The notes beneath the pieces are model-generated. The model saw only the letters and a program-made list of their open reading frames with translations, had not been told where the DNA came from and searched no databases. From contig JAOVFP010000018.1 of the NCBI GenBank assembly GCA_025738555.1, positions 2,418,001 to 2,482,000 of the forward strand: 64,000 nt of DNA, in the 5' to 3' direction. Position numbers and translations under genes: made by a program. How positions within the stretch are numbered: position 1 is the first letter of the stretch; the number at the start of each line of letters is the position of its first letter. This document shows positions 45,430 to 57,106 of the stretch, in pieces. Source of the stretch: Cyathus striatus. Its lineage: Eukaryota; Basidiomycota; Agaricomycetes; Agaricales; Nidulariaceae.

Positions 45430-46085
45430 GATTCCTTGTTCAGTTGAGGTGCCTCACTGAAGCTCATGACATCAACTCTTTCACTTAACTTACACACACA
45501 GAAATGGGTATAATATTTATTGATCTGAGAGCTGCATGGTATATTTTTCATTCACTGGGGGACACAGTTCACATTACTTTATACTTTGAAACTACTTTGA
45601 AACTCATAGTTCATATGCTCACAAGCTTACCAGCATGCTCCCTTTTCACTTTAATGTTCAGCATTAAACAAGTGTCATGATAGAATTTTGATATAGATCT
45701 TCACAATTATGAAACAGTTGACTAAAATACAGATAGAAAAACAGGAGCCCTGACATACATACTTATTTGCTTGCCTCCAGTAAGCGTGGGAAAATTCCCC
45801 AAATAGAAAGATGAGAGGAAGAAGTGACACAAAATGAGCTATAAAATAAAAATAACAGGGGAAATGTTACTTAAAAAACATATATATATATTCTTGTAAG
45901 CAATAGCACCAATCTATGCAGAAAGAAATGAAAAATACAGGATTTTTCTGAATTATGACACTCCAAGTTTATGGCACAACCAAATTATGGTTATGGTGAA
46001 TATTTCCACACTCAGAACTATGATGCTCCAACTATACATAAATTCACCATACTAAAACCTATGCCATATATCAGTTTGCCATACT
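45430..46085 (-). repeat. Dispersed repeat family F, minus-orientation copy
   Basis: Reverse complement of 43050-43400 over about 300 bp (45785-46085), plus the reverse of the GAGGCACCTCAAC block at 45443. Together with 43050-43500 it forms a large inverted arrangement with about 2 kb between. Confidence 0.65.
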
Positions 46086-46249
46086 TGGGTGTTGCCATAA
46101 ACTAAGAATTGGTTTATTTCTCACTATTTTAAAGATAAAACTATTCTACTATTTATGCTATATACCCACATACTATAAATCTGCACATATGTTAGAGAAA
46201 AGGATCTATTTGATGACTTTTTTCAGCCTCAGAAATCTCCGAATTAATT

Positions 46250-46812
46250 CTCATGCTCTACATTTAACCTCATTTAGCTGCATTTACTTTTAAGCATTAC
46301 AATTTCAAGTCTCAATTTGTAGTTTTCCATTATACTAGTAGATAATTGACACTATGTAAGGGCTTTAAATGGTAGTTAAAATGTTAGAATTTATTTTTGG
46401 TACACTCATTCAAGTGTGTCCATGTTCAGAGCAACAGTGCACTGCTAATGACAGAAAAAAAACATAATTTGATCTGGTTATCTGAATAAACATGGCATTG
46501 TCATGCTGAATAAACAAGAGCTATGTGCATAGCAAGTAGAAATATATGATACAAATATGATAAGGCAATTGGTACCTCAGGATAATCAGATCAAATTATG
46601 TTTTTTTTGCTATCTGCAGTGCATTGTTGCTCTGAACATGGAGACATATGAATGAGTGTGCCAAAAATAAATTCTAACATTTTAACTACCATTTAAAAGC
46701 CCTTACATAGTGTCAATTATCTACTAATGTAATGTAAAACTATGAATTGAGACTCAAAATTGTAATGCTTAAAAGTAAATGCAGCTGAATGAGGTTAAAT
46801 GTAGAGTGTGAG
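46250..46812. repeat. Foldback palindrome with arms of about 230-245 bp
   Basis: Left arm about 46250-46480 and right arm about 46570-46812 are reverse complements with roughly 90 percent identity by eye, spaced by about 90 bp. Both arms carry CATTTACTTTTAAGCATTAC, GATAATTGACACTATGTAAG and CATAATTTGATCTG. No frame. A typical foldback or MITE structure. Confidence 0.8.
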
Positions 46813-47689
46813 AATTATTTCTGTCAGTTCTTTCTTTTGTCTTCCTTTTTGAAGAGATTTCCCACACTTACTGGGGGTGAGCAAATAAGAGGTATGTCCA
46901 TAGGGTTCCATTTATCTATCTGTATTGCAGTGAATCATTTCATAGCTGTGTTTTATCTTAACATTTGTTTAATGCTGAATATTAAAATAAAACACAGAAC
47001 TTGTCATTTGTAAACACAGAGTAAGACATGTGGCATTTTGGAGCTATTATTCTGTAGCACATTTAAATAGACAAATGCTTAAACAAAGCTATTACTTGCT
47101 ATGATATATATTATTTGTGATATTGTGAACATATGAACTATGAATTTCGAAGCAATTTCAAAGTATCTCAAGTGAAGGGGTTAATGTGACGAGATTTAGT
47201 GAGTCACCCCAGCTGAGCAGGGCAGTGCTTTGGAATTACATCCAAGTTATAAAAATTTGATAGAAAAACAGTTCTATAGCAGAAATCTGATAGCACTCTC
47301 ATTACAAATGTACAACTTCATAATAATGTGTCATTAACATATCTTAATTTATATCTAGATCCTGAAGGCAAGTGAAAGTGTTCTCGCAATTTGAATTGGT
47401 GCTATATTCACTGGCATATTATCACACTCCATGCACATTTTTCATTGCTGATATTTATTTCTGATATAAACATACATAACAAAGCAATAATACTTGCCCC
47501 AACAGGTGTGTGAATTTTATTTCATTGTGTTACTAGACACAGATCAAAAAACTTCAACAGCACTAGTATTCTGTTTTAGAATTTAGATATAGTATTTTAC
47601 AATTATGAAAGCACAATGGAGAGTATTGCAATGAACAACTGAAATACAGAAAGAAAAATGGTGGTCCCTATGGATGTACCTCTTATTCA
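46813..47689. other. AT-rich repeat mosaic, no gene
   Basis: Contains family F pieces (46815-46890; 47180-47240 with GAGTCACCCCAGCTGA) and the CATACATAACAAAGCAAT end motif at 47469. Nothing coding was recognised. Confidence 0.45.
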
Positions 47690-47965
47690 CTTGCCCCCAG
47701 TAAGCATGGGAAATCTCTTCAAAGAGGAAGACAAAAGAAAGAACTGACATAAAATGAGTTATAAAATAACAGTAATAGGGTATATGTTTGTTTAAAAATA
47801 TATACATGAATTCTTATATTCAATGGTACCTATCTGTGTGAACAAAACTAAAAAAAATACAGGAATTTTCGGAATTATGATGCCCTGAGTTTACAGCACA
47901 GCCAAATTATGGTTACAGTGAATTATTCCACACTCAGAACTTCATACATTTTTACAATACTTATG
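47690..47965 (-). repeat. Dispersed repeat family F, third copy
   Basis: Runs parallel to 45785-46040: GTAAGCATGGGAAATC, AGTTATAAAATAACAGTAAT, AATTATGGTTACAGTGAATT and CCACACTCAGAACTT all recur in order. Confidence 0.6.
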
Positions 47966-48000
47966 TACAGTATTCATCATGCCTCTCTGAATGGGAAGGT

Positions 48001-48790
48001 GTAGAGCAGGCCTTCTGCCTGCACTGTAGAATTGGTGTTCTGATGTGTTCTGATGTCATCACATGACCTTCCCTTTAAGTGCGTCAACACATCTGCCTTT
48101 GAATCGTCCTGAATGCATCTCAACACCCTCAACATCAGATTGAATACACCCAACTCTCAAATGTCAGATACTACAGAAACATGTCTCAGGTACTCTAATC
48201 AGAGTTGCAAAGCAACAGACTGCAACACATATGCACAGGCAACAAATTCATTTGAACATTGGTCACACCACATTGCCTGGACCAACAACTCTACATCTGC
48301 TCTGCTCTCACCATCGCTTCAAGACTTTACAATTATTTTTCATTCCACAAGTCTTACACTCCTTGAAACCATACTTTAGTTGTTATCACCTCCTTGGGTT
48401 TAATAAAATTTTATTCACTCTTTTTTAGGTATATTTCCCTTTCTCTTCCTATTTAAATAGTGTATCTAGGTCTATTGTACCTTAGTGAATTTCACCCCTC
48501 ATTTTCTTCCTCTCACACACTCTCATTCTGTCTCTCATTTCGTTGTCTCACTCATTCTTCCTGCTCTCATCAAGTTCTGATCACTGAAAACACTCCAGAA
48601 CTTCAAGATGAAGTTCTGTCTTTCATTGCGCCATTAAAACTTTCATATATGTCACTGACACACTCTTTTATTTGACCTTAGAACCTTAAGGTTAGACAGA
48701 CATGCTAACCACTTACATTCTTTGTCAAAGAACCTTCAACAACACTTTGTCCTCTTCAAAGTGGAGCCCACCACAAGGGGCTTCTAAGGT
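48001..48790 (+). repeat. LTR-like dispersed repeat, copy 4
   Basis: Starts TGTAGAGCAGGCCTTCTGCC. It has CCTATTTAAATAGTG near 48450 as a promoter-like box, then CACTCTCATTCTGTCTCTC, ACCTTAGAACCTTAAGGTTA and TTTGTCAAAGAACC near 48725. About 760 bp; CG-poor. Confidence 0.55.
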
Positions 48791-48947
48791 TTTCTTTTAG
48801 TGCTGTCTTCCTCTTGTGGATCTTGCATAATTGTCAGCTAACTACAATTATATAATGGCAGGGTTACATGATTGTACAATCAAATAAGCTAGGTGTCATA
48901 TGATTGTCTTTTATTGTACATGTACTAGTAATACTACTTACTTCAGG

Positions 48948-49105
48948 CAATCATAAACAATCATTGATTTGTTCTATTTTAATTGCACTACTATAATAAT
49001 ATTACAGACAATCATAAACAATTATTTATTTGTTCTATTTTAATTGCACTACTATAATAATATTACAGACAATCATAAACAATTATTTATTTGTTCTATT
49101 TAAAT
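48948..49105 (+). repeat. 61-bp tandem repeat, about 2.6 units
   Basis: CAATCATAAACAATTATTTA-type units begin at 48948, 49009 and 49070, an exact 61-bp period. The second and third are almost identical, so expansion is recent. Confidence 0.85.
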
Positions 49106-49585
49106 AGTAAGGTAGGCCTCATACATACTCAACCACCCCCATGTGATGTGACAAATGTTATGCTTCTCATATGATTATGCTATCTATGATTATCTAAACA
49201 ATATAACACTTATCAACAAAGCCCTGAGGCTATGGGAACAATCAATGAACATTGTAGTCAATATGTCAGAATCCTATTGTTCCATCATACTGCATAATGT
49301 TGTTGTTCATGATATTCTTCTTCCATCCTGGTGGTAATGTACAATGTCCTTTGTACTTCTTGCCAGCCAATGCTGCCTGCTTCCCATCAAGACCTTTCCA
49401 ATATGCATCCATAAATCTCTATGCTTGATTTGCAAACCTGCAAGAAATCAGCAAAGGCCACAAAACAGCAGTGAGTAAAGTTATAAAGACCTTCTCATTG
49501 TGTGCAGGGGAACTGCTTCCAATGCATTCTCAACATTTACCAGTAGATCTTCTGCTTTTGATGAAGGAGGGGCCTTTCTGTATAC
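49106..49585. other. Flank of the mariner-like relic
   Basis: AT-rich, no recognised frame. It probably contains the 3' end of the minus-strand transposase relic and its inverted repeat, which I could not define. Confidence 0.35.
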
Positions 49586-51121
49586 TCATTTCACATAACC
49601 CCAGCATTGTTCTATAAAATTCAACTTGCAATGAAATTTTGGAAGAAAATGCACCAAAAACCCCTGGGCTTCACACTCCTCTTCCAAACATGACTTTACA
49701 TTGATGAAATCAGGCTCATTGTACAGCATTTGATGACAACAGCAATCAGATTGTTTTGCCTGTATACAACCATTCTTGAAGTCTGCACATTCTGCACATT
49801 TTCCATTTGGCCCTGTGCAGCCAGTACATCCATGCTCCTCAAGTATAACTGCCATTCCCTTGAAAAGGCCAGCCTTTGGATGTCCATCTGGGAAATATAA
49901 TAATTGTGGTGTTCCATCTGGTAAGATTGCATCCCTCATGCATATCTTTTTTTCATCTTTGTTCCATCAGGATTATATTGTGGATTACCTTGATCATCAA
50001 CATCTGTTATCTCCACACCCCAGTTCTTTCGAGGGTTGGATGTATTTTTTGGCATTTTGGCAGCAGATAATGTATCTGGTGTGCATTTTTAGTGAGTTGT
50101 CACATTATCATAGATGAAAACATGCTTCTCATCAGGATACTCTAATTCCAGCAAGTTCATCATTGTTCTAGCTTGTGATGTGATCTTGTCATTATCAAAA
50201 TATCCATCTCAACCTTTATCAGCTTTGAAAAACATGACCACCCATAGTCTGCAGAGACATAGTCAGCAACCATCAATGAGATGCCTTCTCCTTTGGGTTG
50301 AGGTGTGGCCTTCTCAGATTCATGAACCCATCTCATCTTTCTTCAGTCATTTGCATAGAAGGTTGACTCATCATGAAACCATAAGACATATACTGTCTCA
50401 AATGGACAAGGACCATCTTCAGTATCAGTAGGCCAATCAGGTTGTATTATTTCGTTGTTATCTGTCCATTTTCTCATGAACTTTGCTAACCTTGCCCAGG
50501 CAGGTAGGAACACCTCTTGGCGATGCTTACCAATATCTGGTCTTTTGTGTCCATCAATAAACTATCTGTTTGAAGCCATTTCCCATCAATATCCCATTAG
50601 CACCATCCAGCACTGTGCCATTGCCAGTAATACTGATTTTTCAAGTTGCAAACACACTTTGACATCTGGAAGGTCCAAGTAGTCCACAATATCTTGAGCA
50701 CAAACATGTTTTCCAATACTCTGGAGGTGAAGTCTCAGTTCCTGCACAATATCTTCATGCTGAAGATTTGATTCCTTCCACCCTCCATAGATGTTTGCTG
50801 GGAGTTTTTCTTGGTCACCAATGAAATCACATAACCACCATCACAGCTATTTTGCATAGTACTTACCATGCCCAACAGATTTTGCAGCAAACAGTGACGA
50901 TTCACTCCATGTGATTGGTGGGCCTGTTCCTGCCATATACAGGTACAGTGTAGTATGCATGTCCTCAAGATGTTTCCTTGTAAGAAGATTGAAACCAGGG
51001 TTTTTATAACCATATCCTGTTTTCCTTTGTGGTTTAATGATTGTGCAAAGACTTTCCAGAGCTGAAAGTGCATCAGAATGTGCAGGTGGCAAGTGTGGTA
51101 GTGGATTATTTCTGGGACCAT
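49586..51121 (-). pseudogene. Tc1/mariner-like (DDE) transposase relic
   Basis: Minus-strand segments in order resemble a mushroom DDE transposase family: GYGYKNPGFN near 51020; MAGTGPPITWSESSLFAAKS near 50930; QDIVDYL near 50690; MVADYVSADYGW near 50250; then a long stretch with LPDGTPQLLYFPDGHPKAGL, a Cys-rich loop (CTGCTGPNGKCAEC), and QGFLVHFLPKFHCKLNFIEQ ending CWGYVK. The last motif corresponds to the LPPYSPDLNPIExxW block of IS630/Tc1 enzymes and carries the final acidic residue. Frameshifts and stops are frequent; the gene is dead and CG-poor. Confidence 0.65.
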
Positions 51122-51352
51122 AATATGGACCAGGTTTACTGACTACCAGCTTATACTAATGGATATGAAAATGATCATAAGTGATCATGGTATGTTATAT
51201 TAGTGTATTATTGTGTGTAATGGCTACTAGTTAATACTAATGATTGTTAAAGTAATCATAAGTGATCATGCTATGTTATAATAGTATATTATAGCATGTA
51301 ATGACTACTGGTAAGTACTAATCAATATGGAGGTGATCATAAGTGATCAGAT
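51122..51352 (+). repeat. 81-bp tandem repeat, about 2.8 units
   Basis: GATCATAAGTGATCA recurs at 51173, 51254 and 51335, an exact 81-bp period, with CTACTAGTTAATACTAATG between. AT-rich and noncoding. Confidence 0.8.
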
Positions 51353-51357
51353 GTCAT

Positions 51358-51545
51358 TTGTCACACATTTTTCAACCTGTCACATTCGTCACATTCGTCA
51401 CAGTGTTCTGGCATGTCACACATTTCCCATGCTCTACACATTTCCTGTGCCTCACACATTTCCCATGTGTCACACATTTCCCATGTGTCACATTTGTCAC
51501 ACATATTCCTGCAGCTCATATATTTCCCACGCTCTACATACTGGG
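51358..51545 (+). repeat. CACACATTTCCCATG short-repeat tract
   Basis: Irregular repetition of CACATTCGT and CACACATTTCCCATGYGT over about 185 bp. It yields frames rich in His/Ser/Pro/Phe in all three phases, which are artefacts of the repeat. Confidence 0.75.
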
Positions 51546-52459
51546 AAGTGTCAATGTTGTCGATGAAAACCTTGCTTGCATTTGTTAGGAAAAAATAATA
51601 ATATTGATTAATTTGTTAAAAACAAAAATTAATATGTGGTATGTCAATGTGTGCTTAAGGGGAAATCTACCAGAGGGTCTAATTTATGTAATATGTTTAC
51701 CTCATGAGGAGTGACCTTGCGATGAGGTGGAGGAATGGTATGTATTGTGAGTAAATGTACCATGTAATGAATATGAGGTCAGTTCAAATGATCTCCTTGT
51801 AAAGGACAATAAGTTCAAACATGATTTCAACCATTGCATCGAGGAGATGGTCTTGATACATTTGTGGTCGGATTAAGTAGTCATGCATATCATATGCTGG
51901 AGGGCGAACGATTTGATGGGTGTCAGATAACATACTGAGCGAGTCGGCTACAGTTCTGGAACAAGTTGGCTGATTTGGAATGGTAGACCAGTCTTGGGAA
52001 ATTTGTAAGAATGCTGTCGAGCTGGAGGTAACAGCGATGAACTAAGTATGTTTGTTGGAATCACATTGATGTTAAATATTGGGACTGGCTGCAGTTATAA
52101 ATGAACGAGAATATTAATATTGAGTAAGATGGATTTAAATTCATACCTGAAGGAGTTTATGATAGATTTTGAGGTGAGGTTTGTTACTTGTGCCTACAAG
52201 GAATCCAATTTTGTCCTTATAGATTTTAGAGGTGATGAGAGACTGGATCTAGTCAACATTTTTTATTATGCTGTGGTAGTGTGTTGCAAAAGGTTTTATG
52301 GATACATAGCCTATGACACCTATAGGTCAGAATGTTACCAGACAAAGACACATGGCATACCCATGATAGTCTCTAGACCTTCCCTCTTGAACTGATACCG
52401 AGTGCCATATCACAACAAGAAATAGAAGTACCACATCATAAGGGGGTTGAGATTAACAA
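51546..52459. other. Region before the alpha-kinase transposon
   Basis: A 91-codon plus-strand frame at 52120-52395 (MSKMDLNSYLKEFMIDFEV...) has no recognised domain and no supporting introns; not called as a gene. CG occurs at moderate frequency. Confidence 0.4.
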
Positions 52460-53005
52460 TGGTGAGAGTATGGAAAGCCGGACAACCACACTCAACTAGA
52501 TCAAAGCAGTTGAACTCTGACATTCAGCAAGACGGCAGTCACTTAGATATGTTCTTAGGCGCATCTTGTTCGGCCAGAATTTTGGTTAACCACTTAGTCC
52601 AAGCTTCAAGTCCTACTGTATTTGGATGCAAATGTAAGACTTGGTATTACAATAGAGTACTATAGCATGTGTCGTTACTAATTATTTTGTACATTCACTT
52701 AAGTTCAATAGATACAATTAAGAAATAAGATGTTAAAAAAGTGTCTATGTTGTATAAACCTAGCTTTGAGATGAGACTTGTAACCTGAAAAAGCATACAG
52801 AGTGCAGTAGCATATGTCTACTGCTATTTTTCTAGTGAGTTGTTGGAATAGGGTTGATCATGTCTGCAAGAATAGTCCACTGAATTTGTGTGTAATAGCT
52901 TGATGCGCACAGCAGGAGTTGAACTTGAGATCAAATGCATGGGAATTTATCACGTGATATAAAAGTCACGAGTGTCGTTTCCTCCATGGAAACGACACTC
53001 GTGAC
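52460..53005 (+). repeat. Left TIR of the alpha-kinase transposon
   Basis: From about GGTGAGAGTATGG inward to a hairpin. It matches the reverse complement of 59948-60495. Between 52469 and 53005 I count nine mismatched bases, all within eight CG dinucleotides. Contains an inward-reading frame (52447-52665) conserved in the other TIR. Confidence 0.92.
52965..53005. repeat. Perfect hairpin at the inner edge of the left TIR
   Basis: GTCACGAGTGTCGTTTCC, a 5-nt loop TCCAT, then the exact 18-bp complement. A mirror copy with CG-decay mismatches is at 59948-59988. It marks the inner limit of both TIRs and could be a protein-binding or cruciform-forming site. Confidence 0.85.
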
Positions 53006-53244
53006 CTTTATAACAATTAATTTTTCACCAAGTACTGTCTCCATTAATATTATCATTCAGTAATGCATTGTTTAGAAATTGCACAATTCACTGAAGGTAC
53101 TATAGATTGTTTCAAACATAGTAGTAGATAATTGACCTATTTATGGAGTGATTCTAATCAAAGTACCTACAAGCTCATATAAAAAGGTCATACAGATCCT
53201 TAACACAACTCCAAATTTGTAACAGCATGCAAGGCACTAGATTT
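53006..53244. other. Spacer between left TIR and alpha-kinase stop
   Basis: About 240 bp of AT-rich sequence, presumably the kinase 3' untranslated region. Confidence 0.45.
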
Positions 53245-56064
53245 TTATGCTGTATTGAGAGTTGTTAAGTTAAACCATTCACAGTAATTGTTGCAAATAT
53301 GCTCAGATGCAAAATTATTGAATGCAGAACCCACATTCCCCTGGCCAAACAGGGGGGCATCATCTTCAAGTGATCTTAATTGAAATGTTACTCTATCTCT
53401 TTGAGTAGCTGAAAAATAAACTCATGGTGCAGTCATTATTTGTGGGTCAGATAAAAGTGTGGCACTCCCTGTATTATAAAAAATTATATAAGAACACTCA
53501 AAATAAAATGGTAAAACTGCACACCTTGTAGATCTGATACATATACCAAGGAATCAGTTTTTTCATACTGAATATGCTGCATGAAACAGAGAAATTCTGC
53601 AATGGCATAAAGTGGATCACTTCCATCTAGAAGAGGATGAGCAGAACCATTGTGAATGAATTTTATGAAGTCATTTCCTTCATTCTCGATGAACTCTTCT
53701 AGCAAGTAGACATTGCACATCATTGCTGACTTTCCACCAGGCTTACTACCAGCAGTGTCATGAACAATGCCAACACCAGCCTTCACAAAGCGTATCTCAG
53801 GGATTTTGAAAGGAGGCTCTCCTTTGGTTGATATCACCTGTGAGATGTATGAATATGAATAAGACAGTAGAGATGCTGCCCAGTAGGTAACATTGGCCTC
53901 GACTAGTGTCTTTGTCAGCTCTGAATCAATTGCAAACCGTCCAATTGATAGTCCTGTCTGAGAAGAGCTATTTCTTGTACTTTTTCTATCATCCTGAAAG
54001 TAAACTTGCTTTACAGCAACAGGCTGGTTTAATGTATCTCCAAGGCCAGATTCCGCTATTGGAGTGAGTGTAAGGAGCCCTTTATGTGCAGTTTTACAAG
54101 CTCCAATACCAATAGACTCAAGATGATTGATGGTTAGTGTACCAGGACATGGGTCCATTAAAGAGAAGGACTTTTTGGTATTTTCAGCAAGAAGCTCTGC
54201 CAGACTGATCTCAGGAATTGTATAAAACTGGATTTGCTCCACTCTGTATTTTGCTTATATGAGTGTTAGTGATTTTGTATGCATAGTTATTATGTAAATA
54301 AACTGCTTACCAGAATTAGCTTGTATATTAGCTGATAGTCCACCAACTTTTAATGCTTCATGGATCTTAAGTCTATCTGGAGATTTATATGGAATTGAAG
54401 TGTGTATATGCTTCTTTAATGGAGCAGATGTTGGTGATAACTCCAAGGAGCTTAGTGTATTCTAGGAATAAGTTTAGATGTGCTGCTGCATACATAACTA
54501 ATGAGTATACATACTGTATGAGTTCGTTTCTTTGAATCAAATGACTTCTTTGGTGTCGTAATAGCTGCAGTGCTGCCATTCAAGCTAGTTGAATGACTGG
54601 TTTTTGCATTGTTCAGAGTACTACCAGAGTCTACATTGACCATGGAATTAAATTGGTCAGATATACCGAAATCATTGGACTCATTTTGCAACTAGGAAAT
54701 GCATGTCAGCATTAATAGAACTTGTCTATACAAATAGACATACTTTAACATCCTAAATAAAAGCAATATAAGATTAGCTTGAATATAAACAAACTAGTAG
54801 TGCTTCCTACCTCCTGAGCAGCGACATAGTCCAAGCTTTCTTCCCACAAATATGCTGGAACAACAAGCCCTAATATAAATGGCTTTGAAGGTATCTTGAA
54901 TACATTCTTCTTGTCTTTGCCTCGTCCTTGTCCAAGACAGCGATTATAGAAATATGGCTGGTCTTGTTGCATGCATGCAAGATCTGTCCAATTACAAAGC
55001 TCACGAATGGTAAGTGACTTGGTTTGAAATGGAAACCAATGCATCGCCTTCCGAAGTTGAGGTAGCATTGTATCCTCTACCAATTTGATTAAGTCCCGAG
55101 GTGTAATGATGGCTGGGATATTCTGGTGGCCTTCTTGTAGATTCTACTCATAGTATATTAGCAATAGTGTTCACAGTAAAATATAATTTAGTTACAAACC
55201 TAAATCAACTCAGGCCTAGTTTTACCAGAAATCTCACGGACTGCCTGAACTATAATGCTAATTGTTTCAAATTGGCATCCCTGGTAACTAAATCGCTGGT
55301 ACTTGTCCTGCTCTGTCTTATAGAGTGAATGTGAACCAGAGTACCCTGAAGAAGTAATTTGTTGAGACACTGCATAGCTTCCACCATTTGCTGACCATGA
55401 ACTTGGTATTCCCACAGCTGGCAGTTGATTGAGTAGAATCAGGTGTATGTGACCATTGCTGCAGTACTGCTGAGGGAAGGCTATTTGGAAGATGTGTAAC
55501 CTTTCATGCAAGAAAACTGGAATCTAAACAAAATATCAAAAAACATCATGGTTAAAATATTTAATTACATACCTTTTCTTTGAGCCTGGTTTACAGAAGC
55601 TCTGATAAACTGTACATCAACAGTACTGGATCGTGAAGCCACTGAATTCTGTTCATAAATTTCAGAACTGAGCTGATCTGCAATTGCAGGGCCTAAACAT
55701 CAAGTATATTAGTATATTATTGTTAAATGAAAATATAAAAGACATACTTATGATGGAGTCCATGGGTAGTTGTCGATTTGTACTGGATAAGCAACTTGCA
55801 ACATCAGGCCCTATCTGGTGTGAGAAAATTTTCATCATATACTAATAATAATTCAGACTTACTCAGAAGTGTATCTGGTTTCTTTGCATAATATTCAAAG
55901 CACCCATCACAAACAAATTTACCATGAGTACCACCTGCAATATAGTGCTTGCTGTCACCAGGCTGGAGAATGATTGAGCAGCTGCTTCTACCACATGGGA
56001 TGGGTTCGCTTGCATGTGTATCTTCAGTGAATTTAGCAATAGCTTCGGCATTACCAAAGTTCAT
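53245..56064 (-). pseudogene. Alpha-kinase cargo gene (N-terminal zinc motif, central domain, C-terminal alpha-kinase)
   Basis: Start at the ATG at 56064 (MNFGNAEAIAK), chosen because a TATAAATA box (56138-56145) lies about 75-80 nt upstream; the ATG at 56133 is too close to it. Exon 1 has a C4 zinc-type motif (CGRSSC ... VCDGC). Middle exons give SGYSGSHSLYKTEQDKYQRF and LVVPAYLWEESLDYVAAQE, as in long mushroom alpha-kinases. The kinase domain shows IGIGACKTAHKG, the nucleotide-binding Lys in PVAVKQVYF, EANVTYWAASLL, YLLEEFIENE and AEFLCFMQHIQYEKTDSLVY. It ends SDLQG, an intron, TLLSDPQIM, LFGQGN and the zinc module SEHICNNYC. Alpha-kinases phosphorylate Ser/Thr in helical targets. One in-frame TGA (53424-53422) precedes the zinc module; otherwise intact. 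Last stop TAA at 53247-53245. Intron limits partly inferred. Confidence 0.82.
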
Positions 56065-56137
56065 ATTGATAGCAATGAAAGAGTGAAAGTGGTGGGATAA
56101 AAGGTGCTGCTGAGAAGATATGATGAATTTCACAAGG

Positions 56138-56145
56138 TATTTATA
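56138..56145 (-). promoter_or_regulatory. TATA box of the alpha-kinase gene
   Basis: TATAAATACCTTG on the minus strand, about 75-80 nt upstream of the chosen ATG. It resembles the box of the divergent transposase (TATAAATACTTTG at 57011). Confidence 0.6.
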
Positions 56146-56219
56146 TTTTTAGTGAGATCATGTCTCGTATCATAAGTCAGATGTTCTGAAATCATGACAA
56201 TTCACAAATACCTCATGTG

Positions 56220-56725
56220 TGATGTCACATGGTAAGATATTAAATAAACAAACATAAATTTTACCCAGCGCACATGTTTTGGATGATCATGAAGTGGAAT
56301 ATAGATAGTATAGTGGAAGGCAATGCAACAAATATTAAAAGGATTTGACTGATTTTTATGTCATTTGCCATACTAAGACTCTCAAGAGCTGAGAATGATC
56401 AACTCTGATTACTCTTATTCAATATAATTACAAGCAAGCAGTTACTTGACCATAATATAATGTGCTTGATGTTGAGCACAGTAAGATGTTAAATAACCCA
56501 AATGTAAATTTTGCTCATTGTGTATATTTTGAATGAGTGTGAAGCAAAATAAAAATAGTATAGTCGAAGGCAATGCAGCAAATATTAAGAGATTTTGACT
56601 GATTGTGATGTCATTTGTGATACTAAGACTCTCAAGATCTGAGAATGATCAACTCCAATTACTTTGATTTAGTATAATTACCAGCTAGTGGTTACCTGAA
56701 CGTAATACAATGTGCTTGATACTGA
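56220..56725 (+). repeat. 250-bp tandem duplication in the shared promoter region
   Basis: AGTATAGTGGAAGGCAATGC at 56307 and AGTATAGTCGAAGGCAATGC at 56557 mark two copies of a unit of 250 bp lying between the divergent alpha-kinase and transposase genes. Shared blocks include ACTAAGACTCTCAAGA and GAGAATGATCAACTC. Probably part of a bidirectional control region. Confidence 0.75.
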
Positions 56726-57010
56726 CAGGTTGGCCAGAGTAATTATCATGAAGTGCGATAAAAGACTCCTGGTAAGGCATGAGGAAACTAAAACAATGGT
56801 TAATATTAAATACTAATTACTTCCCATTGTGTGAGTATGAAATTGGAACTTGGTAATAGGATCTTCACTTATTAGACTGAGTAATCATTAAATTTGTAAA
56901 GATACAGACTGGTAAAGTGCTTATGTTTTATGTAATGTGTAGCACATTTATTTTATGTAGATTTGCTATGCACAGCTGCCTTGCAAAGTATTTTTAGAGA
57001 AGATTGACAA

Positions 57011-57018
57011 TATAAATA
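57011..57018 (+). promoter_or_regulatory. TATA box of the integrase-like transposase
   Basis: TATAAATACTTTG begins 96 nt upstream of the ATG at 57107, a normal core promoter distance, and matches the alpha-kinase box in sequence. Confidence 0.6.
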
Positions 57019-57106
57019 CTTTGGGGTACAGTAAAAAATCGAATCAACTGTTTCTTCATTCACTCACGTGTATACACTACTTGCTGTCATTACCAACATC
57101 GAAATT

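Noticed and set aside
51343..51545. CRISPR-like array appearance of short repeats
   Set aside because: Units are irregular, spacers are not uniform, and the genome is eukaryotic with introns.
51327..51598. Three overlapping Phe/Pro/His/Ser-rich frames
   Set aside because: All three phases are open because of the CACACATTTCCCATG repeat; not a protein.
52120..52395. 91-codon frame before the alpha-kinase transposon
   Set aside because: No family features, no promoter or intron evidence; kept only as part of the intergenic description.
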